Shown in pieces: positions 8,381 through 17,501 of a stretch of DNA of 64,000 nucleotides; positions within the stretch are counted from its first letter, which is position 1, and each line of letters opens with the position of its first letter. The notes beneath the pieces are model-generated. The model was given only the letters and a program-made list of their open reading frames with translations, searched no databases and was not told the origin of the DNA. The stretch lies in contig NZ_FPJE01000020.1 of the NCBI RefSeq assembly GCF_900119185.1, forward strand, positions 1 to 64,000, given 5' to 3'. Both the position numbers and the translations under genes were made by a program. Origin of the DNA: Sinomicrobium oceani. GTDB lineage: Bacteria; Bacteroidota; Bacteroidia; Flavobacteriales; Flavobacteriaceae.

Positions 8381-8447
8381 ATATTCTTTTTTTGTTCAGA
8401 GCCCTGCCGGAGCGGCATTGGTGTTTAAGGGCCGTTTAGCAAAAAGT

Positions 8448-9467
8448 TTAGGTGTTGATCCTTTTAGTGTACCTCCCGTACCATTCCAGAGCAAGTACGA
8501 TCAAGACTCCAAATATAATAAAACCTATGGCACCCCAGGTCTCGGGGGAAGAAAAATCGGGAATATATCTTTCGTAGTTCTGTATAATACGGTGCCCTTC
8601 ACTGTCCAGGATATAGCTGCCGTTTTCGTGCATCCTGTACATCGTTTTTTTCCAGGGCCAAACGACCCCGAGCGATCCCGTAATAAAACCTATGATAATA
8701 GCCGTAGTTATATTTCTGAAATGTTTGAGAACGTAGCTCAGTAAATGGGAGAGGGTTACAAGTCCGGTCGCCGATCCGAGGGTGAATACGGCGAGTATCG
8801 TAAGAATGTTCAGCCGTTCCTGGTTTTGCAGGAAGGAGAAATCGCCCCGGAATATTTCGGCCATGGTATCGTACAGTGCATTAACCGAATCGACGAGCAA
8901 CAGTACGTAATTTCCCAGCAGGATGAGTATAAAAGAGCCGGAGAGCCCGGGGAGTGTCATCCCGGAAACACTGATAATCCCGCACAGAAAGACGAAGAAC
9001 AGGTTGGTGTTTTCCCTTGCCGGACTCAGGAAACTGATCGATATCCCGGCGATAAGCCCTATAACGGCCGATATCACGGTTTTGCGATTCCAGGAAAACC
9101 CCCGGGAGATGTAGTAGATCGACCCGATGATCATTCCGAAAAAGGCAGCCCAGACATAGAGTTCTTTCCGGGCAATAAAATAATCGAGTATCCGGGAAAC
9201 GCTGAAATAGCTGACCAGCATACCGAAAATAAGAAGCCCCAGAAATTTTCCGTTGATATAGCGGTAAAATGACCTGAACCTCCCGTTAATGAGAAGTTTA
9301 AAGGCCTTCAGGTTAACTTTTTGAAGCGAATAGATAAATTCCTCGTAAAATCCGGCTACAAAAGCTACAATACCACCGGATACGCCGGGCACCTTGTTGG
9401 CGGCCCCCATAGCGAGTCCTTTGATGACCAGAAAGATCTGGTCGCCTGGTGTTCTGTAGCTGTTCAT
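8448..9467 (-). CDS. DUF368 membrane protein, second copy
   Basis: A 339-residue polytopic membrane protein of the DUF368 family. The family signature is duplicated within it: AMGAANKVPGVSGGIVAF near residue 19 and SGMTLPGLSGSFILILLGNY near residue 175, with about eight hydrophobic segments. DUF368 proteins have recently been shown to carry undecaprenyl phosphate back across the cytoplasmic membrane (PopT-type), which recycles the lipid carrier for wall and envelope glycans. The start is ATG 9467: it overlaps the previous stop as TAATG, so it is translationally coupled; an upstream open frame to 9659 is only a shadow of the preceding gene. The C-terminal loop contains KTMYRMHENGSYILDSEG, specific to this copy. 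Confidence 0.85.
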   Translation of the reverse strand: MNSYRTPGDQIFLVIKGLAMGAANKVPGVSGGIVAFVAGFYEEFIYSLQKVNLKAFKLLINGRFRSFYRYINGKFLGLLIFGMLVSYFSVSRILDYFIARKELYVWAAFFGMIIGSIYYISRGFSWNRKTVISAVIGLIAGISISFLSPARENTNLFFVFLCGIISVSGMTLPGLSGSFILILLGNYVLLLVDSVNALYDTMAEIFRGDFSFLQNQERLNILTILAVFTLGSATGLVTLSHLLSYVLKHFRNITTAIIIGFITGSLGVVWPWKKTMYRMHENGSYILDSEGHRIIQNYERYIPDFSSPETWGAIGFIIFGVLIVLALEWYGRYTKRINT

Positions 9468-10435
9468 TAGCTTTTCTGAGCTTTTACGGCAATTTTTTCC
9501 AATAAATATATGGTAAAAAACCCTGCCAGTGCAAGTAGACATGCAATAAGCAGCTGGCTGTCTCCGTCGACATGGAAAGGAGAGATACTGCGCTGCAGTA
9601 CGGGTACTTCCTGCTGGTGTGAGTTGATACGCCAGGTCAGGGTTTCTTTCCAGGGCCATATCTTGTTGAGTGACCCGATCATAAAACCGGTGAGCAGCGC
9701 AAGAGTGGTGTTTTTATGATGTTTGAACATCCAGTGGAGCGCTCCCGAAAAAACCTTAATGCCCAGCAAGGCTCCAATGCCAAAAACGGCAAGTTTGGAG
9801 AATGCCTGCCCCAGTACCTGCATATTTCCTTCAAACAAGCCTTCCCGTAACTGATTGATCGTGTTGATAACAATCTCGTACGAACCCATAAGCAACAGGA
9901 TAAATGCTCCGGAAATTCCAGGCAGGATCATGGCAATGATGGCAATGAAACCCGAAAGGAAAAGATAGGTGTAACCATCGGGGGAAGATACCGGATGTGC
10001 AACGGTGATGTAATAGGATACGATACCACCCAGTACTGCCGCTATGATTACTTTTGCCGACCAGCGGGTAATTTGTTTTCCTATAAAATAGATACTGGCG
10101 ATAACCAGTCCGAAAAAAAACGACCATACGGCGATGGGATGAGTGTCGAGTAACCAGCTTATGAATCGTGCCAGGGAAAATATACTGATAGCGATCCCGG
10201 TGACGAGTGCCAGCAGGAAATTCCCGTTAATACTGGTCCACATGGCTCTGAAGCCACTTTTTTTCCATAGTTTAAGTGAGGAAAAGCTGATATTGTTGAT
10301 AGATTGTATCAGCTCCTCGTATATCCCGGAAATAAATGCTATAGTTCCCCCCGAAACGCCGGGGACGACATCGGCGGCTCCCATAGCCATTCCTTTAAGA
10401 GTGATGATCAGGTAATCCAGTAGCCTTCTTTGCAT
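9467..10435 (-). CDS. DUF368 membrane protein, first copy
   Basis: A 322-residue paralogue of the gene that follows it. It has AMGAADVVPGVSGGTIAF near residue 15 and AMILPGISGAFILLLMGSY near residue 175, with about eight membrane segments. By family it is a candidate undecaprenyl-phosphate transporter in the inner membrane. I start it at MQRRLLDYLI (10435); an ATG seven codons upstream at 10456 is equally in frame. Its stop overlaps the next start (TAATG). The tandem paralogues suggest two carriers with different partners, direction or conditions, but that is inference. Confidence 0.85.
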   Translation of the reverse strand: MQRRLLDYLIITLKGMAMGAADVVPGVSGGTIAFISGIYEELIQSINNISFSSLKLWKKSGFRAMWTSINGNFLLALVTGIAISIFSLARFISWLLDTHPIAVWSFFFGLVIASIYFIGKQITRWSAKVIIAAVLGGIVSYYITVAHPVSSPDGYTYLFLSGFIAIIAMILPGISGAFILLLMGSYEIVINTINQLREGLFEGNMQVLGQAFSKLAVFGIGALLGIKVFSGALHWMFKHHKNTTLALLTGFMIGSLNKIWPWKETLTWRINSHQQEVPVLQRSISPFHVDGDSQLLIACLLALAGFFTIYLLEKIAVKAQKS

Positions 10436-10468
10436 GTGCTGTTCTTTGACGAACAAAAATAGGTAATT

Positions 10469-11875
10469 TTAAATAGAAGCCTTTTTAAAATCTGTTATAA
10501 AATTCTTAACGGTCTTACTGTCAAATACCGATGGGAAGAGCTCTTCCAGGATAATCTGTTCGTCGTAGTTATCGGTAAGTGCATTTTTCAGATGCGAACG
10601 TCCTTTACGGTAATCGGACAGGGTAAAATAGAGGCCTGCGATACGGTATTCCAGACATGCTTCCTTCGGATAAAATTCCAGGGCCTGCAACATCACGTGT
10701 ACTGCATTTTCGAATTCCCCTATTTTTACGAGGATGTCACACCATGAAGTCCAGGTCTGGAGCTCGTAATTTCCGAGTTCTATGGTTTTCTGGTACGAGA
10801 TGTCCGCTTCCTCGTAGAGATGCAGCTGTTTGTTGATCTCCGCACATCGCTTCCAGTAAGCGATGTTCTCACTGTCGATATTAAGAGCCTTGTTGATATA
10901 ATACTTGGCTTTCTGGTAATTGAATTGTTTCAGGTAAAAATCGGTAATAGCTATCCAGCCCTTATCCAGCAGAGGGTCTTCATGGACGGTTTTGTAATAA
11001 TACTGCTTGGCAATATTGTCATTACCGAGTTTTTCGTGACATTTTCCTATGCGCAGGTATGCAAAAGAGGTGGGGTCGTCCAGGCCGAGGGTAAGCTCGT
11101 AGTTGGCTATGGCTTCATTGTAGCGGCCGAGTTTTTCCAGTACTTTTCCTTTTTCCAGGTAAGCCCCTATGAACGTGTCGTCCGAAATGATGGCAAAATC
11201 AAAAGCGGCAAGGGCCTCCTTCAGCATTTTTTTATGAAAGTACTGTTTTCCTGCCTGGTGCCAGCCCACTTCACTGTACGGGTTACGTTCCAGGTAAGTG
11301 TTCAGGTATGAAATGGCTCCGTCGTGATCTTCGAGAAAATCAAAACAGTAAATAATATTGTAAAGCGCCGGGTAGTCTTCCGGGTCTTCGTCGAGACATT
11401 TTATAAAACAATCCTTGGCCTCGGCATACTGATCCAGAAAAAGGTGCTCCATACCGATCAGCGAATATACATCGGCACTGTCGTCCGTATACACCAGGGC
11501 CTCCTTAAGAAGCTCGATAGCCATGACGTGATTGTCCTTTTTGGAGTATATATTGGCCCGTTGTATGTAAATCTCTTCGTTGGACGTTTCTATCAGGGCG
11601 AGTTCGTCGAGCATTTTTTCTGCCACGTCAAACCTGTTTTCGAAGATCAGGACTTCGATATGCAGCAGTTTTAACGTCGTGGAAGAGGTGTGCTGTTCCA
11701 GTCCGATCTGTATGGCCTTTTTGGCCAGAGCCACTTTCCCCATATCGAGATAGTGGTGAATAATGTCCTCAAAATCATCCGCATCAAAAAAATAAACATC
11801 ATTTGTTTTGAGCATGGACTCGAATTTCGAAATGGGAAAGTTTCGGTCTTCGTTAGAACTAAATGGCATAAGCAT
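10469..11875 (-). CDS. TPR-repeat protein
   Basis: A 468-residue soluble protein made of about eleven tetratricopeptide repeats. Clear examples are AAFDFAIISDDTFIGAYLEK, AIANYELTLGLDDPTSFAYL and AKYYINKALNIDSENIAYWK. The N-terminal 40 residues (FPISKFESMLKTNDVYFFD) are common to flavobacterial homologues. There is no signal peptide. TPR arrays hold protein complexes together; the partner is unknown. It is read in the same direction as the DUF368 pair, 12 bases before the first ATG candidate of that pair, so probably in the same transcript. A start at 11869 is also possible. Confidence 0.82.
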   Translation of the reverse strand: MLMPFSSNEDRNFPISKFESMLKTNDVYFFDADDFEDIIHHYLDMGKVALAKKAIQIGLEQHTSSTTLKLLHIEVLIFENRFDVAEKMLDELALIETSNEEIYIQRANIYSKKDNHVMAIELLKEALVYTDDSADVYSLIGMEHLFLDQYAEAKDCFIKCLDEDPEDYPALYNIIYCFDFLEDHDGAISYLNTYLERNPYSEVGWHQAGKQYFHKKMLKEALAAFDFAIISDDTFIGAYLEKGKVLEKLGRYNEAIANYELTLGLDDPTSFAYLRIGKCHEKLGNDNIAKQYYYKTVHEDPLLDKGWIAITDFYLKQFNYQKAKYYINKALNIDSENIAYWKRCAEINKQLHLYEEADISYQKTIELGNYELQTWTSWCDILVKIGEFENAVHVMLQALEFYPKEACLEYRIAGLYFTLSDYRKGRSHLKNALTDNYDEQIILEELFPSVFDSKTVKNFITDFKKASI

Positions 11876-11966
11876 GCTTTTTTAGGATTCCACGTTAATA
11901 AATTTAGGAGTTGTGGTTTTTATTTCCAGCAAATTCCTCTATATGTTATCAACAAAGTAGTTAACA

Positions 11967-13151
11967 TTAATCGTGCCATTGCTCCAGGAGCTCCAGGATA
12001 ATGGCACATCCTTCCCGGATTTCACTTTCGGAAATGGTCAGGGGAGGGGTGATGCGCACTGCATCGGGCTCAAACAACAGCCAGAACAGTAACAGACCTC
12101 TTTTCAGCGACTCCAGGATGATGTAATTGGCAACATCGGCGTTTTTAACCATAATGGCAAGCATCAGCCCTTTGCCCCGGACCTCACGGATAAGCGGATG
12201 CGTGAGCAATGTACGAAAAAGGTTCTCTTTTTCCAGGGTCTCCTGTATAAGCCGGGTTTCCGTCACTTCGCGTAAGGTAGCCAGGCAGGCTGCTGCAATA
12301 ACCGGATTTCCGCCGAAGGTCGTGACATGCCCCAGCTTAGGCCGGTCCTTGAGTTGTGACATCATGGCAGCAGATGCAGTAAAAGCACCGACGGGCATAC
12401 CGCCACCCATGCCTTTTCCCATAACGAGGATATCGGGTACGATGCCGAAGTGTTCAAAACCGAAGAGTTTTCCCGTACGTCCGTATCCCGGTTGTATTTC
12501 GTCGAGTATAAGCAGGGTACCTGTCGCATCGCAGCGATTCCTTACCTTTTGAAGGTAATTGTCGTGTGGAAGAATAAACCCTGCCCCGCCCTGAATGGTT
12601 TCGAGCAATACAGCGGCTGTTTTCTCCGTGATTTTCTCCAGATCCTTTTCGTTGTTGAAGGTTATAAAACGGCTGCCGGGAATCAGGGGACGGAAGGCTT
12701 GTCTGCGCTCCTCATGTCCCATAACGCTCATCGAGCCCTGGGTGTTGCCGTGGTATGCGTTTGCGGCAGCTATGATCTCTGCCCGTCCCGTCACTTTTTT
12801 GGCCAGTTTCAGGGCTCCTTCTATGGCTTCCGTGCCGGAATTGACCAGGTAGGTGGTCTCCAACGGATCGGGAAGCATGGATGCCAGTAAACGGGTAAGT
12901 TCGACGGCGGGTTTCTGGATAAACTCTCCGTAGACCATAACGTGCATATACGTTTCGGCCTGTTGTTTTACCGCTTCGACGACCCTGGGGTGGCTGTGTC
13001 CGAGCGTGTTTGCCGATACACCGGCTACAAAATCCAGGTGTGGCTTTCCCGAGGTGTCATAAATATAGCTCCCTTTGGCATGCGATACTTCCATAGCCAG
13101 GGGATGCGGTGAGGTCTGTGCCTGGTAATTAAAAAAATCCTGTTTCATCAT
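11967..13151 (-). CDS. class III PLP-dependent aminotransferase
   Basis: A 394-residue enzyme of the acetylornithine/ornithine transaminase group. Visible are FVAGVSANTLGHSHPRVVEA near residue 42, the phosphate-binding VNSGTEAIEGALKLAKK near residue 103, ILDEIQPGYGRTG near residue 213 with the cofactor-binding Asp, and VMGKGMGGGMPVGAF near residue 240, where the Lys should form the Schiff base. The C-terminus has the family's RGKGLMLAI. The substrate cannot be read from sequence; flavobacteria often label this gene simply as an aspartate aminotransferase family protein. It lies 27 bases after ostA and is likely cotranscribed with it. Confidence 0.88.
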   Translation of the reverse strand: MMKQDFFNYQAQTSPHPLAMEVSHAKGSYIYDTSGKPHLDFVAGVSANTLGHSHPRVVEAVKQQAETYMHVMVYGEFIQKPAVELTRLLASMLPDPLETTYLVNSGTEAIEGALKLAKKVTGRAEIIAAANAYHGNTQGSMSVMGHEERRQAFRPLIPGSRFITFNNEKDLEKITEKTAAVLLETIQGGAGFILPHDNYLQKVRNRCDATGTLLILDEIQPGYGRTGKLFGFEHFGIVPDILVMGKGMGGGMPVGAFTASAAMMSQLKDRPKLGHVTTFGGNPVIAAACLATLREVTETRLIQETLEKENLFRTLLTHPLIREVRGKGLMLAIMVKNADVANYIILESLKRGLLLFWLLFEPDAVRITPPLTISESEIREGCAIILELLEQWHD

Positions 13152-13178
13152 GGGCTTTCCTTGTTCGTCTTCGTCCTT

Positions 13179-15173
13179 CTAACGGCCCGTTCCCGCAGGC
13201 GTTTCTTTAGGTGCAGGGGGAACTTCTTTCTTTTCCGGAAGTATGGAATCGGTTTCCCTTACGGGAGCGATGCTGTCTGTCTTTACTTCCGGTATACTGT
13301 CATGCAGAGGAACTGCCGGTGTTAATGTGTCTCTTATGCCGGTACTGTCCGCAGGCTGTAGGATACTGTCTGTTTTTTCTCCCGGAGGGGGCAGTGTCAG
13401 AGAGTCTTTGGTTTTGTCTGTCGGAGCAATACGGTCCCGTAGACTGTCTTTTACGATCAGGCTGTCCGAAGTCTCTTTCGCGTCAGTCCGGATGCTGTCC
13501 GAAACCTTAGAGGGAGGGGGAACTGACTCTCGTGGTGGCAGGGTTGCTCCTTCGGTATCGAGGGCCTTTCGGTATTCTTCTTCTTCGGCTTCAATGTCAA
13601 TAGGATTGTCGATTCCCCGTATTTTAACGAGCTCGACATTATTGTCATCCGCATCGAAAATATCATCTTTGGTCCGGATCATCTCATCGCCATACCAGAC
13701 AAATCCACGGAGTTTCCGGGCATTTTCCGGAAGCTCGGCCTCCGGGTATAATACCGCATCGGGATTGATAAAGTAGGAGATATCCTGAATTTCACTGTTC
13801 TCGAGGGTAAACTGGATATTACCGCTTACATGCTTGTCGATACCGATGAGGTCGTTATTGTCATTACGGGTATAGTAAATGGATTCCGCGTTCTTGATGA
13901 TGTCCACCACCCTGAGTTCGTTTTCCTCGAAATAGCCCAGCAGTTCTTTCCCTTTGATCTGATTATAACCGTTTTTGGAAAGGGAATCTTTCTGTATGAC
14001 GAAAGCATTGTCCCAGACCCGGAGGGAATCCAGTTTTTCCGTTTCGGGATTGGATAGCAGGTTGATGCTATCGCCTGTCATTTGTGTTTCCCCCGACCAT
14101 AATATGGGGCGGGTGATGAGTTGGGTGACCCCTGTTTTCTGGTTGGAGTGTATGGAGTCGCATTTTCCGCTGAGGTCCGATTTATAAAAACGGGCTTCCC
14201 GGAAGGCGCGGATAATACGGTTTTCCGGTTTACCCGTGACCATAAGGGTGTCTCCGTGGATGTATATGGAGTCCTGTTCGACCAGGTTGACCGCAACAGC
14301 CCTTTTAGTGATAAAAACAGAGTCTTTTTCTTTAAAAACCTCCGCATAATGGCCCTTGACGATCCCTTTGTTGACCGTATCGGTGATCTTGATGTTGTTC
14401 GTGGCCGAAGCAAAATTTTTCAACTGATTGAAATACAGGCTATCCCCGTTGATAATGCGGTTGTTGTAATCCACCCTGGAATTTTTAACGAAGTAGCCTT
14501 CTTCTTCTTCGGTCTTATAAAAACCTCTTTCGCAATAGATGGTATAATCTTCTCCGATTATGGTAGAGGGGCCGAACATATAGGCGTGTTTGGTGGTGGT
14601 GTAATAATCGAGACGCAGGGAATGCAGGTCGTATTCCGGGTTATCGATCTTAACATTTGTTATAAACTTACATTTTTTAGGGATGAGGTAATAGCGCCCT
14701 TCCTTACTGGTAAGTACGTTGGAGGAGTCCTTCACCGTACCGAACGAATTGTAATATGCCTCTTGTATGTTTCGGTCAAAGTAGAGCGTGTCCGTAGTAA
14801 GCGTTGCATCTGGGTTTTGTAGAACTACATTTTCTATGGCAATAGCAAGCTTTGTGTTTCCGTCGTATTCTAAATATTCGCTATTCATCTGAAGTGTATC
14901 GCCCTGTTGCAGGAATACGTTACCAAAGGCTTTCAGGAGGTTTTCTTTCTGGTAGAATACGGCAAGGTCGCACCAGAGATCAATCCCTTCGTGTTCAAAT
15001 TGTACCTGCCTGTCGTCCCTGCTGAAAATAGAGGCTCCGGGATACTTTTCTTCATTCTGGTTGTATTCCCCGCTGTATATGATATTGATCTTCTTTTTCT
15101 TTTCCTGGGCGTTGAGGGCCAGGGTAAGCAAAGTCATAAGACCGACAATTATGTTCTTGAAAGCTACCGGCAC
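13179..15173 (-). CDS. OstA/LptA-like envelope protein
   Basis: A 664-residue exported protein with a signal peptide (residues 1-22, ending LTLALNAQ). Residues 25-520 are a beta-jellyroll OstA-type repeat region, with units such as YLEYDGNTKLAIAIENVVLQ and LTTDTLYFDRNIQEAYY. The family is related to LptA and the N-terminal part of LptD and is thought to act in lipopolysaccharide export in Bacteroidota. The last 130 residues are a low-complexity tail rich in Asp, Ser, Pro and Thr with many DSI/DSL units (KTDSIL, TDSIAP, ETDSILP). It follows purA, as in other flavobacteria, with an inverted repeat between. Confidence 0.8.
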   Translation of the reverse strand: MPVAFKNIIVGLMTLLTLALNAQEKKKKINIIYSGEYNQNEEKYPGASIFSRDDRQVQFEHEGIDLWCDLAVFYQKENLLKAFGNVFLQQGDTLQMNSEYLEYDGNTKLAIAIENVVLQNPDATLTTDTLYFDRNIQEAYYNSFGTVKDSSNVLTSKEGRYYLIPKKCKFITNVKIDNPEYDLHSLRLDYYTTTKHAYMFGPSTIIGEDYTIYCERGFYKTEEEEGYFVKNSRVDYNNRIINGDSLYFNQLKNFASATNNIKITDTVNKGIVKGHYAEVFKEKDSVFITKRAVAVNLVEQDSIYIHGDTLMVTGKPENRIIRAFREARFYKSDLSGKCDSIHSNQKTGVTQLITRPILWSGETQMTGDSINLLSNPETEKLDSLRVWDNAFVIQKDSLSKNGYNQIKGKELLGYFEENELRVVDIIKNAESIYYTRNDNNDLIGIDKHVSGNIQFTLENSEIQDISYFINPDAVLYPEAELPENARKLRGFVWYGDEMIRTKDDIFDADDNNVELVKIRGIDNPIDIEAEEEEYRKALDTEGATLPPRESVPPPSKVSDSIRTDAKETSDSLIVKDSLRDRIAPTDKTKDSLTLPPPGEKTDSILQPADSTGIRDTLTPAVPLHDSIPEVKTDSIAPVRETDSILPEKKEVPPAPKETPAGTGR

Positions 15174-15242
15174 GTCGTGAAATTTGTTTCAAAAATAGTT
15201 TTTTTGAACAAGGAAATTGCGGATTTAAGAGGAATTTAATAG

Positions 15243-15334
15243 AGGTAGGTGATATATTCCGGGTTGCAGGGTACAGGTGCCGGGATATAGGGCCTGCCTG
15301 TTGCAACCTGCAACCCGGAATCGTAAATCTACCT
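15243..15334. repeat. long inverted repeat between purA and ostA
   Basis: ATTCCGGGTTGCAGG (15256-15270) is perfectly repeated in inverse as CCTGCAACCCGGAAT (15307-15321). After a symmetric 7-base internal loop the pairing resumes as AGGTAG (15243-15248) with CTACCT (15329-15334), and this outer arm contains the purA stop codon. No T run follows, so it is unlikely to be a simple terminator. It may be an mRNA structure in the purA-ostA transcript or a small palindromic element. Confidence 0.65.
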
Positions 15335-16600
15335 GTAGATCGTCTGGGTCCTGTCCGGACCTACGGAAACGATCTTCACAGGCACTTCCAGGTTCTCTTC
15401 CAGGAAGGTAATGTAATCCTGGAGCTCTTTAGGAAGCTGTTCTGCCGAAGTCAGTCCGGTAAGGTCCTGATCCCATCCTTTAAGTTCGGTATACATCGGA
15501 GTTACATTCTCTTCTTCTATAGAAAAAGGCATGTGCTCCGTAATTTTTCCTTTGTATTTATATGCCGTACATACTTTCAGGGTCTCGAAATTGGAAAGTA
15601 CGTCGGCTTTCATCATCATCAGTTGTGTAACGCCGTTTACCTGTACGGCATATTTCAGTGCAACGAGGTCGAGCCACCCGCAACGACGAGGTCGTCCGGT
15701 AACTGCTCCGAACTCATTACCTATTTTAGCCATGCGTACACCGTCCTCATCGAACAGTTCGGTAGGGAAGGGGCCGCTGCCCACACGGGTCGTATATGCT
15801 TTGAATATCCCGAAAACCTCACCGATACGGTTAGGTGCTATACCGAGCCCGGTACATGCCCCTGCAGCCGTAGTGTTGGAAGAAGTAACGAAAGGATAAG
15901 TACCGAAGTCGATATCGAGCAGGGAACCCTGTGCGCCTTCCGCCAGGATTTTCCTGTTTTCTTTCAGTGAACTGTTCAGGAATTCTTCACTGTCGATAAA
16001 GGTGAGTTCTTTAAGTGTTTTAACGGCTTCGAAGAATTCCGCTTCCATTTCCGGCAGGTTGTACTGCAGATCTACTTCGTAATGACGGATCATATTCTCG
16101 TGCTTTTCCACCAGTGCACGGTACTGGGTTTCGAAAGTATCCAGCTCCAGGTCACCAACGCGAAGACCGTTCCGTCCCGTTTTATCCATATACGTAGGAC
16201 CGATACCTTTAAGGGTAGATCCGATCTTGGCTTTGCCCTTGGCAGTTTCCGAGGCCGCGTCGAGAAGACGGTGTGTCGGGAGTATGAGATGTGCCTTTCT
16301 CGAAAGGATAAGCTTACTCTTGTAATCGATGTCAAATTGTTTCAGACCTTCGAGCTCTTTGACCAGCACGACCGGGTCTATGACCACACCGTTGCCTATG
16401 ACATTGATGGCATTGGGATGGAAGATACCTGAAGGAATGGTGCGTAAAACGTGTTTGATCCCGTCAAACTCCAGGGTATGCCCTGCATTGGGACCACCCT
16501 GAAAACGGGCTATAATATCATAATCTTTGGTGAGGACATCTACAATCTTGCCTTTTCCTTCGTCTCCCCACTGGAGTCCGAGTAGTAAATCTACTGCCAT
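15329..16600 (-). CDS. purA: adenylosuccinate synthase
   Basis: A 423-residue GTP-dependent enzyme that joins IMP and aspartate, the first step from IMP to AMP. The P-loop GLQWGDEGKGKIVD is at residues 8-21, with the catalytic Asp and the GPNAGHT segment near residue 36. GIGPTYMDK near residue 134, EGAQGSLLDIDFGTYPFVTS near residue 221, and SVGPDRTQTI at the end are family hallmarks. Length is normal. It sits in the conserved flavobacterial block spoT-fur-purA-ostA. Confidence 0.97.
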   Translation of the reverse strand: MAVDLLLGLQWGDEGKGKIVDVLTKDYDIIARFQGGPNAGHTLEFDGIKHVLRTIPSGIFHPNAINVIGNGVVIDPVVLVKELEGLKQFDIDYKSKLILSRKAHLILPTHRLLDAASETAKGKAKIGSTLKGIGPTYMDKTGRNGLRVGDLELDTFETQYRALVEKHENMIRHYEVDLQYNLPEMEAEFFEAVKTLKELTFIDSEEFLNSSLKENRKILAEGAQGSLLDIDFGTYPFVTSSNTTAAGACTGLGIAPNRIGEVFGIFKAYTTRVGSGPFPTELFDEDGVRMAKIGNEFGAVTGRPRRCGWLDLVALKYAVQVNGVTQLMMMKADVLSNFETLKVCTAYKYKGKITEHMPFSIEEENVTPMYTELKGWDQDLTGLTSAEQLPKELQDYITFLEENLEVPVKIVSVGPDRTQTIYR

Positions 16601-16729
16601 GGTCTTGTTCGTGTTTATCTGATCTTTCGTTAATACAATATGGCGACTTCCGTCAGAAAAATAATGTGCTGTCCGGTAAAACCGAAAAGCCTGACAGGAA
16701 GCCTTAGGTCTTTATTATACGTTCGGGTA

Positions 16730-17194
16730 TTATGATTTCTCCTCTTCTTTTTCCTTGGTAGCGTAAAAATAAAGGGAGTGATTGTGTATCTTGATATTAA
16801 AAACTTCTTCTATCGTCTGTTTGATAGACTGGATACGGGGATCGCAGAATTCCATCACCTCCCCGGTATCGGTAAGGATCACATGGTCGTGTTGCCTGTC
16901 AAAATACGATTTCTCGTAATGTGCCTGGTTTTGTCCGAACTGGTGTTTCCTGGCCAGCCCGCATTCCAGAAGTAATTCTATGGTATTGTACAGGGTGGCC
17001 CGGCTCACCCGGTAATTCTTGTTTTTCATTTTAATGTACAGTGATTCGATATCAAAGTGATCCTCACTGTCATATATCTCCTGGAGAATGGCATAACGCT
17101 CCGGTGTTTTCCTGTGACCGTTGTCTTCCAGAAAACGGGTGAAGACGTTCTTTACGATCTCCTGATTCTTCTTGTTGATTGTTTCATTTGTCAT
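16730..17194 (-). CDS. fur: Fur-family transcriptional regulator
   Basis: A 154-residue metal-responsive repressor. The winged helix is at residues 17-85 ([18 protein letters not shown], then [20 protein letters not shown]). The metal-binding half has the [17 protein letters not shown] segment with His and Cys ligands, but lacks the later CxxC pair of classical Fur, as many Bacteroidota members do. It may sense iron, zinc or peroxide; sequence alone does not decide. The ATG at 17194 is chosen because the promoter -7 box ends at 17222; a longer frame to 17224 would start inside the promoter. Confidence 0.85.
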   Translation of the reverse strand: MTNETINKKNQEIVKNVFTRFLEDNGHRKTPERYAILQEIYDSEDHFDIESLYIKMKNKNYRVSRATLYNTIELLLECGLARKHQFGQNQAHYEKSYFDRQHDHVILTDTGEVMEFCDPRIQSIKQTIEEVFNIKIHNHSLYFYATKEKEEEKS

Positions 17195-17221
17195 AACAAA
17201 GGACATCAAAAAATTAACACG

Positions 17222-17253
17222 CAAACTTACATATTTTTTTTCCGTTCCCGCAA
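17222..17253 (-). promoter_or_regulatory. promoter of fur
   Basis: TTG (17253-17251), 21 bases, then TAAGTTTG (17229-17222), an exact TAnnTTTG. It lies 28 bases before the ATG at 17194 and decides that start. Confidence 0.7.
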
Positions 17254-17501
17254 CATTTTCAGCATTCCGGAAAATTCGTAAGCTATTGGTATAAAATGTT
17301 TAAAGTGCAAAATCCGCCTGCTTATAACGTTTTTGCGTCAAATTGTAGGATAATAAACGATCCGCATAATACCGTACAAAATAAATATATCCGGAACACT
17401 TTGCCCCGGATTATCCGTTGTACAAAGATACGTAAAGATTTTGGTTTGAGATCATCCCTTTTTTACACACCTGTTAACGATACCGGGAGGACATAAACGA
17501 C
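17254..17501. other. non-coding stretch between spoT and fur
   Basis: AT-rich, no credible reading frame. CCGGAACACTTTGCCCCGG (near 17394) is a short imperfect repeat; no T-run terminator is seen after spoT. Confidence 0.45.

Noticed and set aside
9468-9659. Extension of the second DUF368 gene
   Set aside because: It overlaps the end of the first DUF368 gene and has no family similarity.
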